Shown in pieces: positions 17,403-26,439 of a stretch of DNA of 64,000 bases; position 1 is the stretch's first letter, and every line of letters begins with the position of its first letter. The position numbers and the translations under genes were made by a program. The stretch comes from Betaproteobacteria bacterium (GTDB lineage Bacteria; Pseudomonadota; Gammaproteobacteria; Burkholderiales; SG8-39): positions 27,321-91,320 of the forward strand of contig CANKMT010000003.1 in NCBI GenBank assembly GCA_947482825.1, given 5' to 3'. The notes under the pieces are model-generated. The model was not told where the DNA came from. It saw only the letters and a program-made list of their open reading frames with translations, and made no database searches.

Positions 17403-18214
17403 AGATCGCATTCCTGGGTGGCGGGAACATGGCGGGCGCGCTGATCGGCGGGCTGCTCGCAAAGGGATACGCGGCCGACTCCATCTCCGTCGTCGAAGTC
17501 GTGGCCCAGGCTCGAGAGAGCCTCGTCGCGCGCTATAAGCTGCACGTGAGCGCATCGGCTGATGAACGTACTTTCGGCGCCGACACGATCGTGCTTGCGG
17601 TCAAGCCACAGGACATGCGCAGCGCGGCTTCGCCGCTTTCTGGTCGCCTGGGAGAGCAACTCGTCATCAGCATTGCCGCCGGCATCCGCCTGCAAGACCT
17701 TTCGCGCTGGCTCGGCGGCTACACGAAGATGGTGCGCGTGATGCCGAACACGCCGGCGCTCATCGGGGCGGGCATTGCCGGGCTGTACGCCGGGAACGAT
17801 GTGAGCGGCGACGAGCGCTCACGGGCCGAGGCGATCCTGGGTGCAGTCGGCAAGGTGGTCTGGGTCGAGGACGAGTCGCTGATCGACCCGGTGACCGCGG
17901 TCTCGGGGAGCGGACCGGCGTACGTGTTCTATTTCATCGAATCGCTCGAGAAGGCCGGCGTACAGCTGGGGCTTTCACCTGAGACGGCCCGTACGCTTGC
18001 GATCCAGACCTTTGTCGGCGCGGCGCGCCTGGCAGCCGAAAGCACCGAACCGCCCGGCACCTTGCGCGAGAGGGTGACCTCCAAAGGCGGGACCACCGAA
18101 GCCGCGCTCAAGGTATTTGCCTCCGAGGACATCGCCGGCAGTATCGCCAAGGCGCTCCAGGCGGCGGCCGATCGCGGCGCCGAACTCGGGCAGATCCTCG
18201 GCAAGGACGATTGA
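17399..18214 (+). CDS. proC: Pyrroline-5-carboxylate reductase
   Basis: The 271-residue enzyme reduces pyrroline-5-carboxylate to proline with NAD(P)H. The N-terminal Rossmann motif is FLGGGNMAGALIGGLL, and the C-terminal dimerisation domain carries the signature around VTSKGGTTEAALKVF with SGSGPAYVFYFIESLE before it. It starts with GTG overlapping yggS, so translation is coupled. The order yggS-proC-yggT is conserved in many proteobacteria. Confidence 0.96.
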   Translation: MKIAFLGGGNMAGALIGGLLAKGYAADSISVVEVVAQARESLVARYKLHVSASADERTFGADTIVLAVKPQDMRSAASPLSGRLGEQLVISIAAGIRLQDLSRWLGGYTKMVRVMPNTPALIGAGIAGLYAGNDVSGDERSRAEAILGAVGKVVWVEDESLIDPVTAVSGSGPAYVFYFIESLEKAGVQLGLSPETARTLAIQTFVGAARLAAESTEPPGTLRERVTSKGGTTEAALKVFASEDIAGSIAKALQAAADRGAELGQILGKDD

Positions 18215-18217
18215 GCG

Positions 18218-18790
18218 ATGTTTGCGCAGATCCTCGAGTTCCTGGTCGACTCGATTGCCGGGTTCTTCATCTTCCTGCTTCTCGCGCGCTTTCATTTCCA
18301 GTGGCTGCGCGTGTCATTCCGCAACCAGCTCGGGCACTTCGTCATCGCCCTGACCAACTGGGTCGTCATGCCGGCCCGGCGCGTCATTCCCGGCGTGGGC
18401 GGACTCGACATGGCGACGCTCCTGGCCGCGCTGATCCTGCAGGCGGCAACGCTGGCGGTGATCCACCTGCTGCGCGGTGCCGACCTCGCGGCCGCGCCGG
18501 GGCCGGTGACCGCGGTCCTCTTCGCTCTCGCTTGCGTCGATTTGGTCCGCTTCAGCGTGTACATCCTGATCTTTGCATTGATCGTCCAGGCCGTGCTTTC
18601 CTGGACCAACCCGCACTCGCCGATCGGTGCGACCTTCGACGCCATGGTGCGGCCGTTCCTGCGGCCGATCAGGCGCTTCGTGCCGCCGATCTCGAACATC
18701 GATCTCTCGCCGCTGGTGCTGCTCGTCCTCCTGCAGGTGGTGCTGTTTCCTCTCTCGCATTTGCGGGTCCTGGTCGCGGGGATGTTCTGA
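18218..18790 (+). CDS. YggT family membrane protein
   Basis: The 190-residue protein consists of two YggT repeats, each with two membrane helices; the second includes VQAVLSWTNPHSPIGATFDAM and FLRPIRRFVPPISNIDLSPLVLLVLLQ, the family hallmark split over two motifs. YggT proteins are implicated in osmotic or division-related membrane functions, without a settled mechanism. It begins three bases after proC, closing the yggS-proC-yggT operon. Confidence 0.93.
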   Translation: MFAQILEFLVDSIAGFFIFLLLARFHFQWLRVSFRNQLGHFVIALTNWVVMPARRVIPGVGGLDMATLLAALILQAATLAVIHLLRGADLAAAPGPVTAVLFALACVDLVRFSVYILIFALIVQAVLSWTNPHSPIGATFDAMVRPFLRPIRRFVPPISNIDLSPLVLLVLLQVVLFPLSHLRVLVAGMF

Positions 18791-18845
18791 GCGAGAACGC
18801 CTGGTTCCGGGCGCAGGCCGGGCGTCTGATGCAGTCGGAGGCACT

Positions 18846-20423
18846 GTGGAAAGGTTGAACGCAAGATTGGAGATCCCCGAGGTTGAACCAGGCACACTGG
18901 GCGCCTGTCCGGTAGCGCCGGACGCTTTGGTGGACATAAAGCGCCAGCAGACCAACCCGGCGCGCTGGCGCGGCCGGGGGTGGAAAGAATTCTCCGACGC
19001 CGTGCGCGCGCTTGGCGTCGAGATGTCGGAAACAATCTCCGCGCGGGGGGCCTACGCCACCGATGCGGGTGGGACGGCCTACGGTCTGCCGCACGGCGTG
19101 GTGATCGCGAGAAGCGCCGAGCAGATTGCCGGGTTGCTCAAGGCCGCCCAGGCCCATCGCGTTCCGGTCACTGTTCGCGGCGGCGGCCTGACGACCGAGG
19201 GTGAATCGGTGGCCTTCGGCGGCGTGCTGCTCGACATGACCGGCATGAGCCGGGTGATCTCGATCGACCCTGCGGCATTGTCGGTGCGCACGCAGGCCGG
19301 CATCTTCTGGCACAGCCTTGCCGAGGAACTGCGCCGCGAGGGCCTCGATTACCTCTCCGCCCCGCTCAACCTCACTTCTTCGGTGGGCGGAACGCTGGGC
19401 GTAGGCGGGATCGACGTGAACTCGCCGCGCCTGGGGTGCAGCGCCGACCAGGCCCTGGCCCTGCAGGTGGTGACACCTACCGGCGACATTGTCGAGTGCT
19501 CCGACACGCAGAACCCAGAGCTCTTCGCGCGCGTGATCCTCGGCTACGGGCAATTCGGCGTGATCACCGAAGCCACCTTGAAGGTGCGCCCTTACACGCC
19601 GCTGCGCATGCATTACTACTACTACTCGTCGCTGCGCACGGCCATCGAGGACCTGCAGCTGATCGATCGCAACGATGCGAGCGATTACTCCGGCATCCTC
19701 ACCATCCTCGATTGCGCGGTGAACCTTCTCGTGGCGTTCGACTCGCCTGAGCGCGAAGCGGCCTTCAAGGCGGGATGGGAATCGCGCCTGCGCGGGCACG
19801 GCGAGTTCGGGTTCGGGTTGCGCATGCTCGGCCGGTACGCGCTGCGGCCGTGGAAACTCGGCGAAGCCTGGCTCCTGCTGCAACGGAAGCGCGAGCTGTT
19901 TCCGGAACTGCAGCGTTCCGAATACATGCGTGACGGCCTGATGCTCGACCGAACGGTGGTGTTCTCGAGGGCGGTGTGGAATTTCTGGGGCGGGCGCCAA
20001 ATGGTGATTCCCGACCTTGCGACCTCGGCCGCGAAGTTCGCGGATGCCGTCGAGCGAGGCAACGCGGTTTGCCGGAAATACTTCCCGCACTACACGCTCT
20101 ACTGCGTCGGCATCCGGTTGCGCAAGGATCATCGCGAGCACTACGAGATGTCGTGCATCCCGCCCGACGCGGAAGAATGGGCCTACGGTTGCGAGTTCGA
20201 GCCGATGACCAACGGCAGGACGTACAGCCGCGACCACCTTCAGTCCTTCAAGAATGCGATCTACGACATCGGGGTCGATGTCGGCGCGAGCTATTACCGC
20301 TTTGGCGGCATGATGAAAGGCTACATCCGCCGCGTTTTCGGCGATGCGCTCGTGGACCGGCACCTGGCCATGAAAAAGAAAGCCGACCCGGCGATGATCC
20401 TCAACCGCGATGTGATCTTCTGA
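18846..20423 (+). CDS. FAD-binding oxidase (PCMH fold, cytokinin-dehydrogenase-like)
   Basis: The 525-residue flavoprotein has a PCMH FAD-binding domain: PHGVVIARSAEQIAGLLKAA, the pyrophosphate loop VTVRGGGLTTEG and the second FAD signature SVGGTLGVGGIDVNSPRLG with LGYGQFGVITEATLKVRP. The loop lacks the His that covalently binds FAD in cytokinin and berberine-bridge enzymes, so FAD should be non-covalent. The C-terminal substrate domain is not recognisable. The GTG at 18846 has GGAGG four bases upstream. It heads a tight three-gene redox operon with the Fe-S and reductase-like genes; substrate unknown. Confidence 0.85.
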   Translation: MERLNARLEIPEVEPGTLGACPVAPDALVDIKRQQTNPARWRGRGWKEFSDAVRALGVEMSETISARGAYATDAGGTAYGLPHGVVIARSAEQIAGLLKAAQAHRVPVTVRGGGLTTEGESVAFGGVLLDMTGMSRVISIDPAALSVRTQAGIFWHSLAEELRREGLDYLSAPLNLTSSVGGTLGVGGIDVNSPRLGCSADQALALQVVTPTGDIVECSDTQNPELFARVILGYGQFGVITEATLKVRPYTPLRMHYYYYSSLRTAIEDLQLIDRNDASDYSGILTILDCAVNLLVAFDSPEREAAFKAGWESRLRGHGEFGFGLRMLGRYALRPWKLGEAWLLLQRKRELFPELQRSEYMRDGLMLDRTVVFSRAVWNFWGGRQMVIPDLATSAAKFADAVERGNAVCRKYFPHYTLYCVGIRLRKDHREHYEMSCIPPDAEEWAYGCEFEPMTNGRTYSRDHLQSFKNAIYDIGVDVGASYYRFGGMMKGYIRRVFGDALVDRHLAMKKKADPAMILNRDVIF

Positions 20424-21346
20424 TGTTCGGCAGGGCAAGAAGTCCGGTCGTGCGCAAGGACCACTCGGCCTGCAGCGGTTGCAGCCTGTGCCTGCTGGTG
20501 TGCCCGGTCTGGCGCCAGACGCGCGATCCGCGCCTGACGCCTGAGGGTCGGGCCAAAGCGCTCCAGCATGGCGCACCGGCCCGGGAACTCGCCGCGTCGG
20601 TCGCGGCTTGCAGGCTCTGCGGCGCATGCGAGCCGGTCTGCCCGGAGGACATCGACCTCGTCGGGATGACGTTGGGCCTGCGTGCGCACCTGGCGGATCC
20701 GGCATTGGTGACCGCGCTGCACGGGCGCATGAAGGAAATCGCTTCGCAGCCGCTACGTGTGCTGGACGCGAAAATCGCTTTCCTTCCTGGCCCTGCGTTG
20801 CGAGAAAAGCCGCAGGTGATGGCTCGAATCACGGCGCTGACCGGTGCAGTCCCCAGCACAGACGATGGCGTCGATATCGAAGAAGCGCTGCAGTCGGGTA
20901 TCCCGATTCCCCGCGAGCGGCTGGAGCGGTTTCTCGGGCATCTTCGCGCAGCGCAAGAGGTCGTCGTTGAGGACGGCCAGTGGATGCGGCCCCTGCGCGA
21001 GTGGCTTCCTAAAGCGCGCCTCACGAGCCTCGGCGCGGCGCTAGGCAACCTCGATGCCGTGCGCCGGAGCCTTCGCAAGACCGACCTCTACGTGATCGAG
21101 CCGCGCGCCTACCACAGCGACTACGAGCGCCTCGTCGGGCATTACGACCGTCTGCGTACCGAGCGCGGCTGTGCCTTCAACCTCGACCTGCAGCGCATCG
21201 CGATTCCGCCTGCGGCGCAGGCCGACTGGATCCTGAAGGGATTGCGCGTGGAGCGGGTCGTGGTCGAACGCCAGGAAGACGCTGAGGCGTTCGTCGCCCA
21301 TGGAGCCTATCCCGTGGTGCATCTCGCCGAATTGGCGGATCATTGA
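20423..21346 (+). CDS. Dicluster 4Fe-4S ferredoxin-type protein with unknown C-terminal domain
   Basis: The 307-residue protein has two four-cysteine motifs near its start, CSGCSLCLLVCP (about residues 16-27) and CRLCGACEPVCPED (about 63-76), which bind two 4Fe-4S clusters as in the GlpC/HdrC ferredoxin domain. The following 230 residues, including KTDLYVIEPRAYHSDYERLV, match no family I know and lack the CCG domains usual after such clusters. Its ATG overlaps the oxidase stop (TGATG), so it probably accepts electrons from that flavoprotein. The frame is open upstream into the oxidase gene but that part is a shadow. Confidence 0.82.
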   Translation: MFGRARSPVVRKDHSACSGCSLCLLVCPVWRQTRDPRLTPEGRAKALQHGAPARELAASVAACRLCGACEPVCPEDIDLVGMTLGLRAHLADPALVTALHGRMKEIASQPLRVLDAKIAFLPGPALREKPQVMARITALTGAVPSTDDGVDIEEALQSGIPIPRERLERFLGHLRAAQEVVVEDGQWMRPLREWLPKARLTSLGAALGNLDAVRRSLRKTDLYVIEPRAYHSDYERLVGHYDRLRTERGCAFNLDLQRIAIPPAAQADWILKGLRVERVVVERQEDAEAFVAHGAYPVVHLAELADH

Positions 21347-21370
21347 ACGCCATGTACGACCGAGGCCACC

Positions 21371-22579
21371 GTGCGAACCGTTGACGTCATCATCGTCGGC
21401 GCCAGCCTGTCTGCGGCTGCGGCGGCCAAGCGGCTCGTCGATGCCGGTCTGGAAACGATCGTCCTCGAGCGCAAGGAGCTGCCGCGGCACAAGATCTGCA
21501 GCGGCATCCTGTCGCCGCGCGGCCACCGGTTCCTGCTGGAGAATTTCGGCCCGCTCCCGCGTGAGGCGCTGCACGAGCCCACCTCCTGCCGCGGGGTGAC
21601 TTTCCACTTCCCGTCGATGGTCTCGCTGTCGATGGACTTCTTCGGCGGGACCACGCCGCACCTGCATCGAAAGTATTCCGACTACTGGGCGATCAAGCGA
21701 AGTGGGGCCGAAGTCCACGACCAGACCTCTTTCGCCGGGCTGGAAGACAACGGCGACCACGTCCTTGTCCACGCGCGAAGCAAAGGCGAGCCGATCGAGT
21801 ATCGCGCCCGCACCGTGATTGGCGCGGACGGGCCCAGTTCGCTCGTGACCCGCGCGATCTACCCCGACTACCCGCAGCAGATCCCCTGGTTTTTCGTCGG
21901 GCAGAAATTCCACGACATCATCGAGTGCCCGCTGGACGAGGACTATTTTCATTTCTGGTTCCACCCGGGTCTCGGGCACTACACCTGGAGTCACGCCCGA
22001 GACGGGCGCCAGATCGTCGGCGTCGGGTTCAAGCGCGGCGACAATTTCGCCAAGAAGCACGCCAACGTGGTGAACTACCTCGGTGAAAAGCACGGCGTGC
22101 GCCTCAAGGAGCACACGGACGACGAAGGCTGCGCCGAGAATTTCGGGCCTTCGCTGATCAACCGATACGTGTTCGGCAAAGGCAATGTGCTGATCACCGG
22201 GCAGGCGGCCGGTTTCCTCAACATGATCGGCGAAGGCATGAGCTGCGCGCTGCATTCGGGGGCGATCTGTGGCGAGGCGGTGGTGGAGTCGCGCGTCACC
22301 AACCGGCCGGTGCGGGAGATGTACCGCCGGATGATCGCGTCTGAAGTGCGCCGGACGACCGATCAGTGGAATCCCTGGAAGATCGCGTTCGACAAACCGC
22401 ACGAGGCCGATTTCCCCGCCGCGCTCATGGCGCTCGGGTGGCGCGATCGCGCGAAGGTGCTGCGCGACATGTGGCGGTTCGTCGTGCTCTACAAGGAATT
22501 CAACTGGGGCCGGCAGATCTTCCGCGAGATGCTGCAGCGGCCGATGATCGGCGGCTACTCCGCGCAGCGCTGGATGTAA
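21371..22579 (+). CDS. Geranylgeranyl-reductase-like FAD flavoprotein with degenerate FAD motifs
   Basis: The 402-residue protein has the PHBH/geranylgeranyl reductase layout: N-terminal Rossmann strand VDVIIVGASLSAAAAAKRLV, LERKELPRHKICSGILSP, the GADGPSSLVTR motif and the C-terminal GQAAGFLNMIGEGMSCALHSG. Two positions are unusual: the GxGxxG loop reads GASLSA, and the GDxxG aspartate is Gln. These may weaken or alter FAD binding. It starts with GTG 24 bases after the Fe-S gene and ends the redox operon. A diverged copy of its last 20 codons lies 2.3 kb downstream, before aceA. Confidence 0.85.
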   Translation: MRTVDVIIVGASLSAAAAAKRLVDAGLETIVLERKELPRHKICSGILSPRGHRFLLENFGPLPREALHEPTSCRGVTFHFPSMVSLSMDFFGGTTPHLHRKYSDYWAIKRSGAEVHDQTSFAGLEDNGDHVLVHARSKGEPIEYRARTVIGADGPSSLVTRAIYPDYPQQIPWFFVGQKFHDIIECPLDEDYFHFWFHPGLGHYTWSHARDGRQIVGVGFKRGDNFAKKHANVVNYLGEKHGVRLKEHTDDEGCAENFGPSLINRYVFGKGNVLITGQAAGFLNMIGEGMSCALHSGAICGEAVVESRVTNRPVREMYRRMIASEVRRTTDQWNPWKIAFDKPHEADFPAALMALGWRDRAKVLRDMWRFVVLYKEFNWGRQIFREMLQRPMIGGYSAQRWM

Positions 22580-22587
22580 CGCGAAGC

Positions 22588-22623
22588 GAAGAGGGGGCGG
22601 CACTTCTTCCTCGGACCTTCCCT
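22588..22623 (+). repeat. REP-like intergenic element, copy 3 (degenerate)
   Basis: GAAGAGGGGGCGGCAC followed by TCGGACCTTCCC aligns with the element at 2440-2475 and lies eight bases after a stop codon, as copy 1 does. The hairpin arm is partly lost. Confidence 0.35.
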
Positions 22624-22656
22624 AAAAAATGCCGCGCGCCCGAGGGCGCGGCGGCC
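22624..22656 (-). terminator. Orphan intrinsic terminator, minus orientation
   Basis: GCCGCGCGCCC and GGGCGCGGCGGC can pair around a short loop; on the minus strand the stem is followed by ATTTTTT. No minus-strand gene ends here. The flanking CGGTCTCCTCCTCCAAA is also found beside the aceA terminator at 24898-24915, so this looks like a duplicated aceA 3' end. Confidence 0.65.
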
Positions 22657-22751
22657 GGTCTCCTCCTCCAAATCCGTCGTGCTCGTCGCATCCGCCGCCA
22701 ACGCCAGAATCTACCCTTGTAACCAAGTTGGTGACATGCTAGCCTCTAACG

Positions 22752-23087
22752 GTGCGCATCTTCAACCGCAGCGCGATCCTGCATTACGCAAAGATTCATG
22801 CCGATGCGCGCCAGGATTTGCTTGCCTGGTACGCCGATGCGGCAAGTGCGGATTGGGGTTCGCCGCAGGACGTAAAAGGGCGGTTTCCCGCAGCGTCGAT
22901 CATTGCCGGCAATCGCGTGGTGTTCAATGTTTGCGGCAATCGCTATCGCCTTATCGTCTCATTCAACTATCGCCATCGCGCGGGCTATATCAAGTTTTTC
23001 GGCACTCACGCGCAGTACGAGAAAATCGACGCCCAATCGATCGACACCACCGGAGTCAGTCATGGCAAGGCAAAACGTAAGCGTTGA
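22752..23087 (+). CDS. higB: HigB-family mRNA-interferase toxin
   Basis: The 111-residue protein belongs to the HigB/RelE toxin family (HigB_toxin type): FNRSAILHYAKIHADARQDLLAWY, VFNVCGNRYRLIVSFNYRHR and YIKFFGTHAQYEKID are its hallmarks. Such toxins cleave mRNA on the ribosome. It starts with GTG and overlaps the antitoxin gene by 26 bases, toxin first, the standard higBA order. The C-terminal basic tail (SHGKAKRKR) is longer than usual because of the overlap. It is intact and probably functional. Confidence 0.93.
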   Translation: MRIFNRSAILHYAKIHADARQDLLAWYADAASADWGSPQDVKGRFPAASIIAGNRVVFNVCGNRYRLIVSFNYRHRAGYIKFFGTHAQYEKIDAQSIDTTGVSHGKAKRKR

Positions 23088-23439
23088 ACTTCTGAAGACC
23101 AAGGCCGCGTACCGGCGTGCGCTCGCCCGGCTCGCGTTCTTTTTCGATCATCCCCCGGCGCCCGGCACGGCGGAGGATGCCGAGTTCGAGATCCTGATGC
23201 TGATGGTGGAGCGCTACGAGTCCGAACACTATGCCCTCCCCCGGCCGGACCCGGTGGCCGCGATTCGCTTCGAAATCGAGCAGCGCGGCCTGGATCCGGC
23301 CGCATTGCATGCATTGCTGGGATCGCGCCAGCGCGCTCATGAGGTTCTGCAGAAAAAACGCCGCCTGACCTTGCGGCAGATTCGGGACTTGCATCGGCAG
23401 CTGGGAATTTCGGCCGAAGTGCTGATTCAGGACTATTAG
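23062..23439 (+). CDS. higA: HigA-type antitoxin with a C-terminal HTH
   Basis: The 125-residue protein has the COG5499 antitoxin pattern: an acidic N-terminal helical part ending with AEDAEFEILMLMVERYE, then PDPVAAIRFEIEQRGLDPAALHALLGSRQRAHEVLQKKR (read as consecutive motifs) and a helix-turn-helix tail RLTLRQIRDLHRQLGISAEVL. The ATG at 23062 lies inside the toxin gene end. It should neutralise HigB and repress the operon. The pair sits in an accessory patch between the redox operon and aceA. Confidence 0.92.
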   Translation: MARQNVSVELLKTKAAYRRALARLAFFFDHPPAPGTAEDAEFEILMLMVERYESEHYALPRPDPVAAIRFEIEQRGLDPAALHALLGSRQRAHEVLQKKRRLTLRQIRDLHRQLGISAEVLIQDY

Positions 23440-23554
23440 GGCGCCAAGAGTCGCGCCGCGCCGGCGGCCTGTGCAGAAATATAAATGGCAGTATATTGAC
23501 TGCAAACCAAATAGGGAAGCGGACCTTTGGTAGAAAATGGCAGCAATGACCCTT

Positions 23555-23640
23555 GCAGCACCTTGCCCGAATTGATGATCCCCTGCGGATCGAGGGCGTC
23601 CTTGCGAAGTTCCGTCGTCATGCGTGTGCTGAGTCGGATT
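23555..23640 (-). pseudogene. Fragment of the C-terminus of an FAD-linked oxidase
   Basis: On the minus strand the translation RMTTELRKDALDPQGIINS followed by GKVL matches the conserved C-terminal end of D-lactate dehydrogenase/GlcD-type FAD oxidases (LDPxGIMNPGKVL). Nothing upstream continues the gene, and the frame runs on past the normal end. It is a relic of about 25 codons. Confidence 0.5.
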
Positions 23641-24042
23641 TGACAATCATGATTACAGCAGTACTTGCACTATGTACACCTCACTTTCGGCGATGTCTTG
23701 TGCCCGAGCGAGGAAAGGGAGTATAGGAATTTCAAACCACCTTTTCCCTGATGCGCGACGGTCTCGCCGTCCCGAGAAGAAGTCCAGCGCGGTCAATCGT
23801 GCGGTATTTGGCGAAGATTGCCCGCGCTCAATGATGGTTCGACCCCTGAATCGACTCGAATTGCCTCAGTTCGACGCTACCCGCGCCATCTTGCTTGAGC
23901 CGTTCGTTGGCGATCGCGGGGCGCGTGATGTAGCGGCACAGATTCGGGCGGTCGAAAAGGCGTGTGCGCGTGGCTCGGAATCAAGGTCGGGGGACAACCA
24001 CCGCAATCAGAAGAGCGCGTACGCCTGCGGCGCTCTGCGCGG
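23641..24042. other. Non-coding or decayed stretch
   Basis: The region 23440-24042 has no convincing intact gene. Apart from the FAD-oxidase tail, an open frame on the plus strand (23672-24046) has arginine- and serine-rich, shadow-like composition in its first half and no recognisable motif. No RNA gene or repeat was seen. Confidence 0.4.
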
Positions 24043-24336
24043 CTAGCCAGCCAGGTAGCCGGCTTCGCGCTGGTGGCGCACCGCGGAAATGCGCACCATT
24101 CCTTCCAGCGGGGCGTGCTGGTAAAGGGCGACGTAGCCGCTGGCTCCGTAAGAGATCACCAATTCGCGCTGCGATGAGCGGGCGACCACGCGGCCGATCT
24201 CCGGATGGTTGGCGAGAATCGAAACGCCTTCGCGAATCCGGCGAATGTCGTCGAGTGCCGTCGTCGGATCGCGGGCGAAGTTGAATTCGAAGATGCGCTC
24301 GAGGTCCGTGAGAGCTTCTTCATCGAAAACGATCAC
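24043..24336 (-). CDS. RelE/ParE family toxin
   Basis: The 97-residue protein has the ParE fold pattern: an N-terminal strand IVFDEEALTDLERIFEFN, a central helix with DIRRIREGVSILANHPEIGRVV, and C-terminal strands RELVISYGASGYVALYQH and VRISAVRHQREAGY. ParE-type toxins inhibit DNA gyrase; others of the fold cut mRNA. Its start overlaps the antitoxin stop by four bases (ATGA), with the antitoxin first. The pair seems complete. Confidence 0.92.
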   Translation of the reverse strand: MIVFDEEALTDLERIFEFNFARDPTTALDDIRRIREGVSILANHPEIGRVVARSSQRELVISYGASGYVALYQHAPLEGMVRISAVRHQREAGYLAG

Positions 24337-24623
24337 GTGATCCGGCGTGGCTTCGGGCGCACCGCAGGCTTGCCAAGCGCACGCCGCTCCAGGTAGTCAA
24401 ACACCTCGTCCGCGGGAATTCCAAGCCCCGTGCGTTTCATGCGCGCCAGGCGGCGCTTGCCCTCCGCGTGGAACTCGGCGCGCGTCGCCTCCGACTCGAC
24501 CTTCTCGCGGATTGCCGCGAGCATGAAAGCATGCGCTGTAGTGTCCTGCGCCTGGGCGAGCCTGGCGACCTTTTTCTTTACCTCCGGCGGCAATCTCAGG
24601 GAAACGGCCACGTTGCGCTCCAT
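24333..24623 (-). CDS. Ribbon-helix-helix (CopG/ParD-like) antitoxin
   Basis: The 96-residue protein begins with a ribbon-helix-helix DNA-binding domain (VAVSLRLPPEVKKKVARLAQ then TTAHAFMLAAIREKVE), followed by a charged C-terminal segment that would bind the toxin (EFHAEGKRRLARMKRTGLGI, ADEVFDYLERRALG). It precedes and overlaps the ParE-like toxin gene. It should autoregulate the operon; an operator is expected just upstream (24624-24700), though I see no clear palindrome there. Confidence 0.9.
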   Translation of the reverse strand: MERNVAVSLRLPPEVKKKVARLAQAQDTTAHAFMLAAIREKVESEATRAEFHAEGKRRLARMKRTGLGIPADEVFDYLERRALGKPAVRPKPRRIT

Positions 24624-24727
24624 GTATCACAAAAGAACTACAAGCATTCTGAAGGTCGAAGCGGGCCCGGTCAATGACTCAATCGATTTTTGGCAGGAGC
24701 AAATGAGTTGTCCGGAGTAGTAGCACG

Positions 24728-24868
24728 TAACGATGGCAGGAAAGGCGGTTGACGCAGGAGGAAGCTGGGCGGCTGCTGGGGATGTCGGAGCGCAGCTTCA
24801 GGCGCTACTTCAGGGCGATGCTGCAGCGCCCGATGATCGGCGGCCATTCCATGCAGCGCTGGCTGTAA
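24728..24868 (+). pseudogene. Chimeric remnant: transposase HTH scrap joined to a copy of the flavoprotein gene end
   Basis: Between two in-frame stops the translation reads RWQERRLTQEEAGRLLGMSE and then RSFRRY, which looks like the N-terminal helix-turn-helix of ISNCY-type transposases. It continues as FRAMLQRPMIGGHSMQRWL and a stop, nearly identical to the last residues of the flavoprotein at 21371-22579 (FREMLQRPMIGGYSAQRWM). The DNA of the two tails also matches closely. The duplicate must be a relic of a paralogue or of a recombination event. Confidence 0.6.
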
Positions 24869-24900
24869 AAAAACCGCCGCACCCTTAGGCACGGCGGTCG
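24866..24900 (-). terminator. Intrinsic terminator of aceA
   Basis: On the minus strand CCGCCG and CGGCGG arms (24874-24879 with 24892-24897) pair and are followed by a run of seven T. It lies about 27 bases after the aceA stop. A duplicate of its flank occurs at 22657-22673. Confidence 0.8.
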
Positions 24901-24926
24901 GTCTCCTCCTCCAAACGCTGTTCGCG

Positions 24927-26237
<1,311 letters not shown>

Positions 26238-26339
26238 CTGTTCTTCCTTTCGGGTTGAGAAACGATGAGGCACGATACAGGCGGGAATTCATGCGGCGCA
26301 ACAAAATACATGGAAAATTGAACAGTAAAAAATTCACAT

Positions 26340-26388
26340 GGTTAACTTCACTTAACCGGCGAATATTTCAAACAGTGAAATAGATTTC
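26340..26388. promoter_or_regulatory. Cluster of palindromes upstream of aceA
   Basis: Three inverted repeats are packed in 49 bases: GGTTAA-N6-TTAACC (26340-26357), ATTTCA-N5-TGAAAT (26365-26381) and GAAATAGATTTC (26377-26388), the last two overlapping. The TGAAATAGATTTCC core recalls IclR-type sites in enteric ace promoters, but the regulator here is unknown. The cluster is 100-150 bases before the aceA start, in a stretch much richer in A/T than the rest. Confidence 0.5.
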
Positions 26389-26439
26389 CGGAAAATTTGC
26401 GCGTCGCAATATCGTTTCATGCTGCGCAACGGATTCGGC

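Noticed and set aside
18669..20705. 678-codon antisense frame across the FAD oxidase
   Set aside because: No recognisable motif and typical antisense composition; the plus-strand frame has clear PCMH signatures.
23672..24046. Plus-strand frame of 124 codons in the toxin-antitoxin patch
   Set aside because: No family resemblance, no ribosome site and a shadow-like composition; left as decayed or non-coding DNA.
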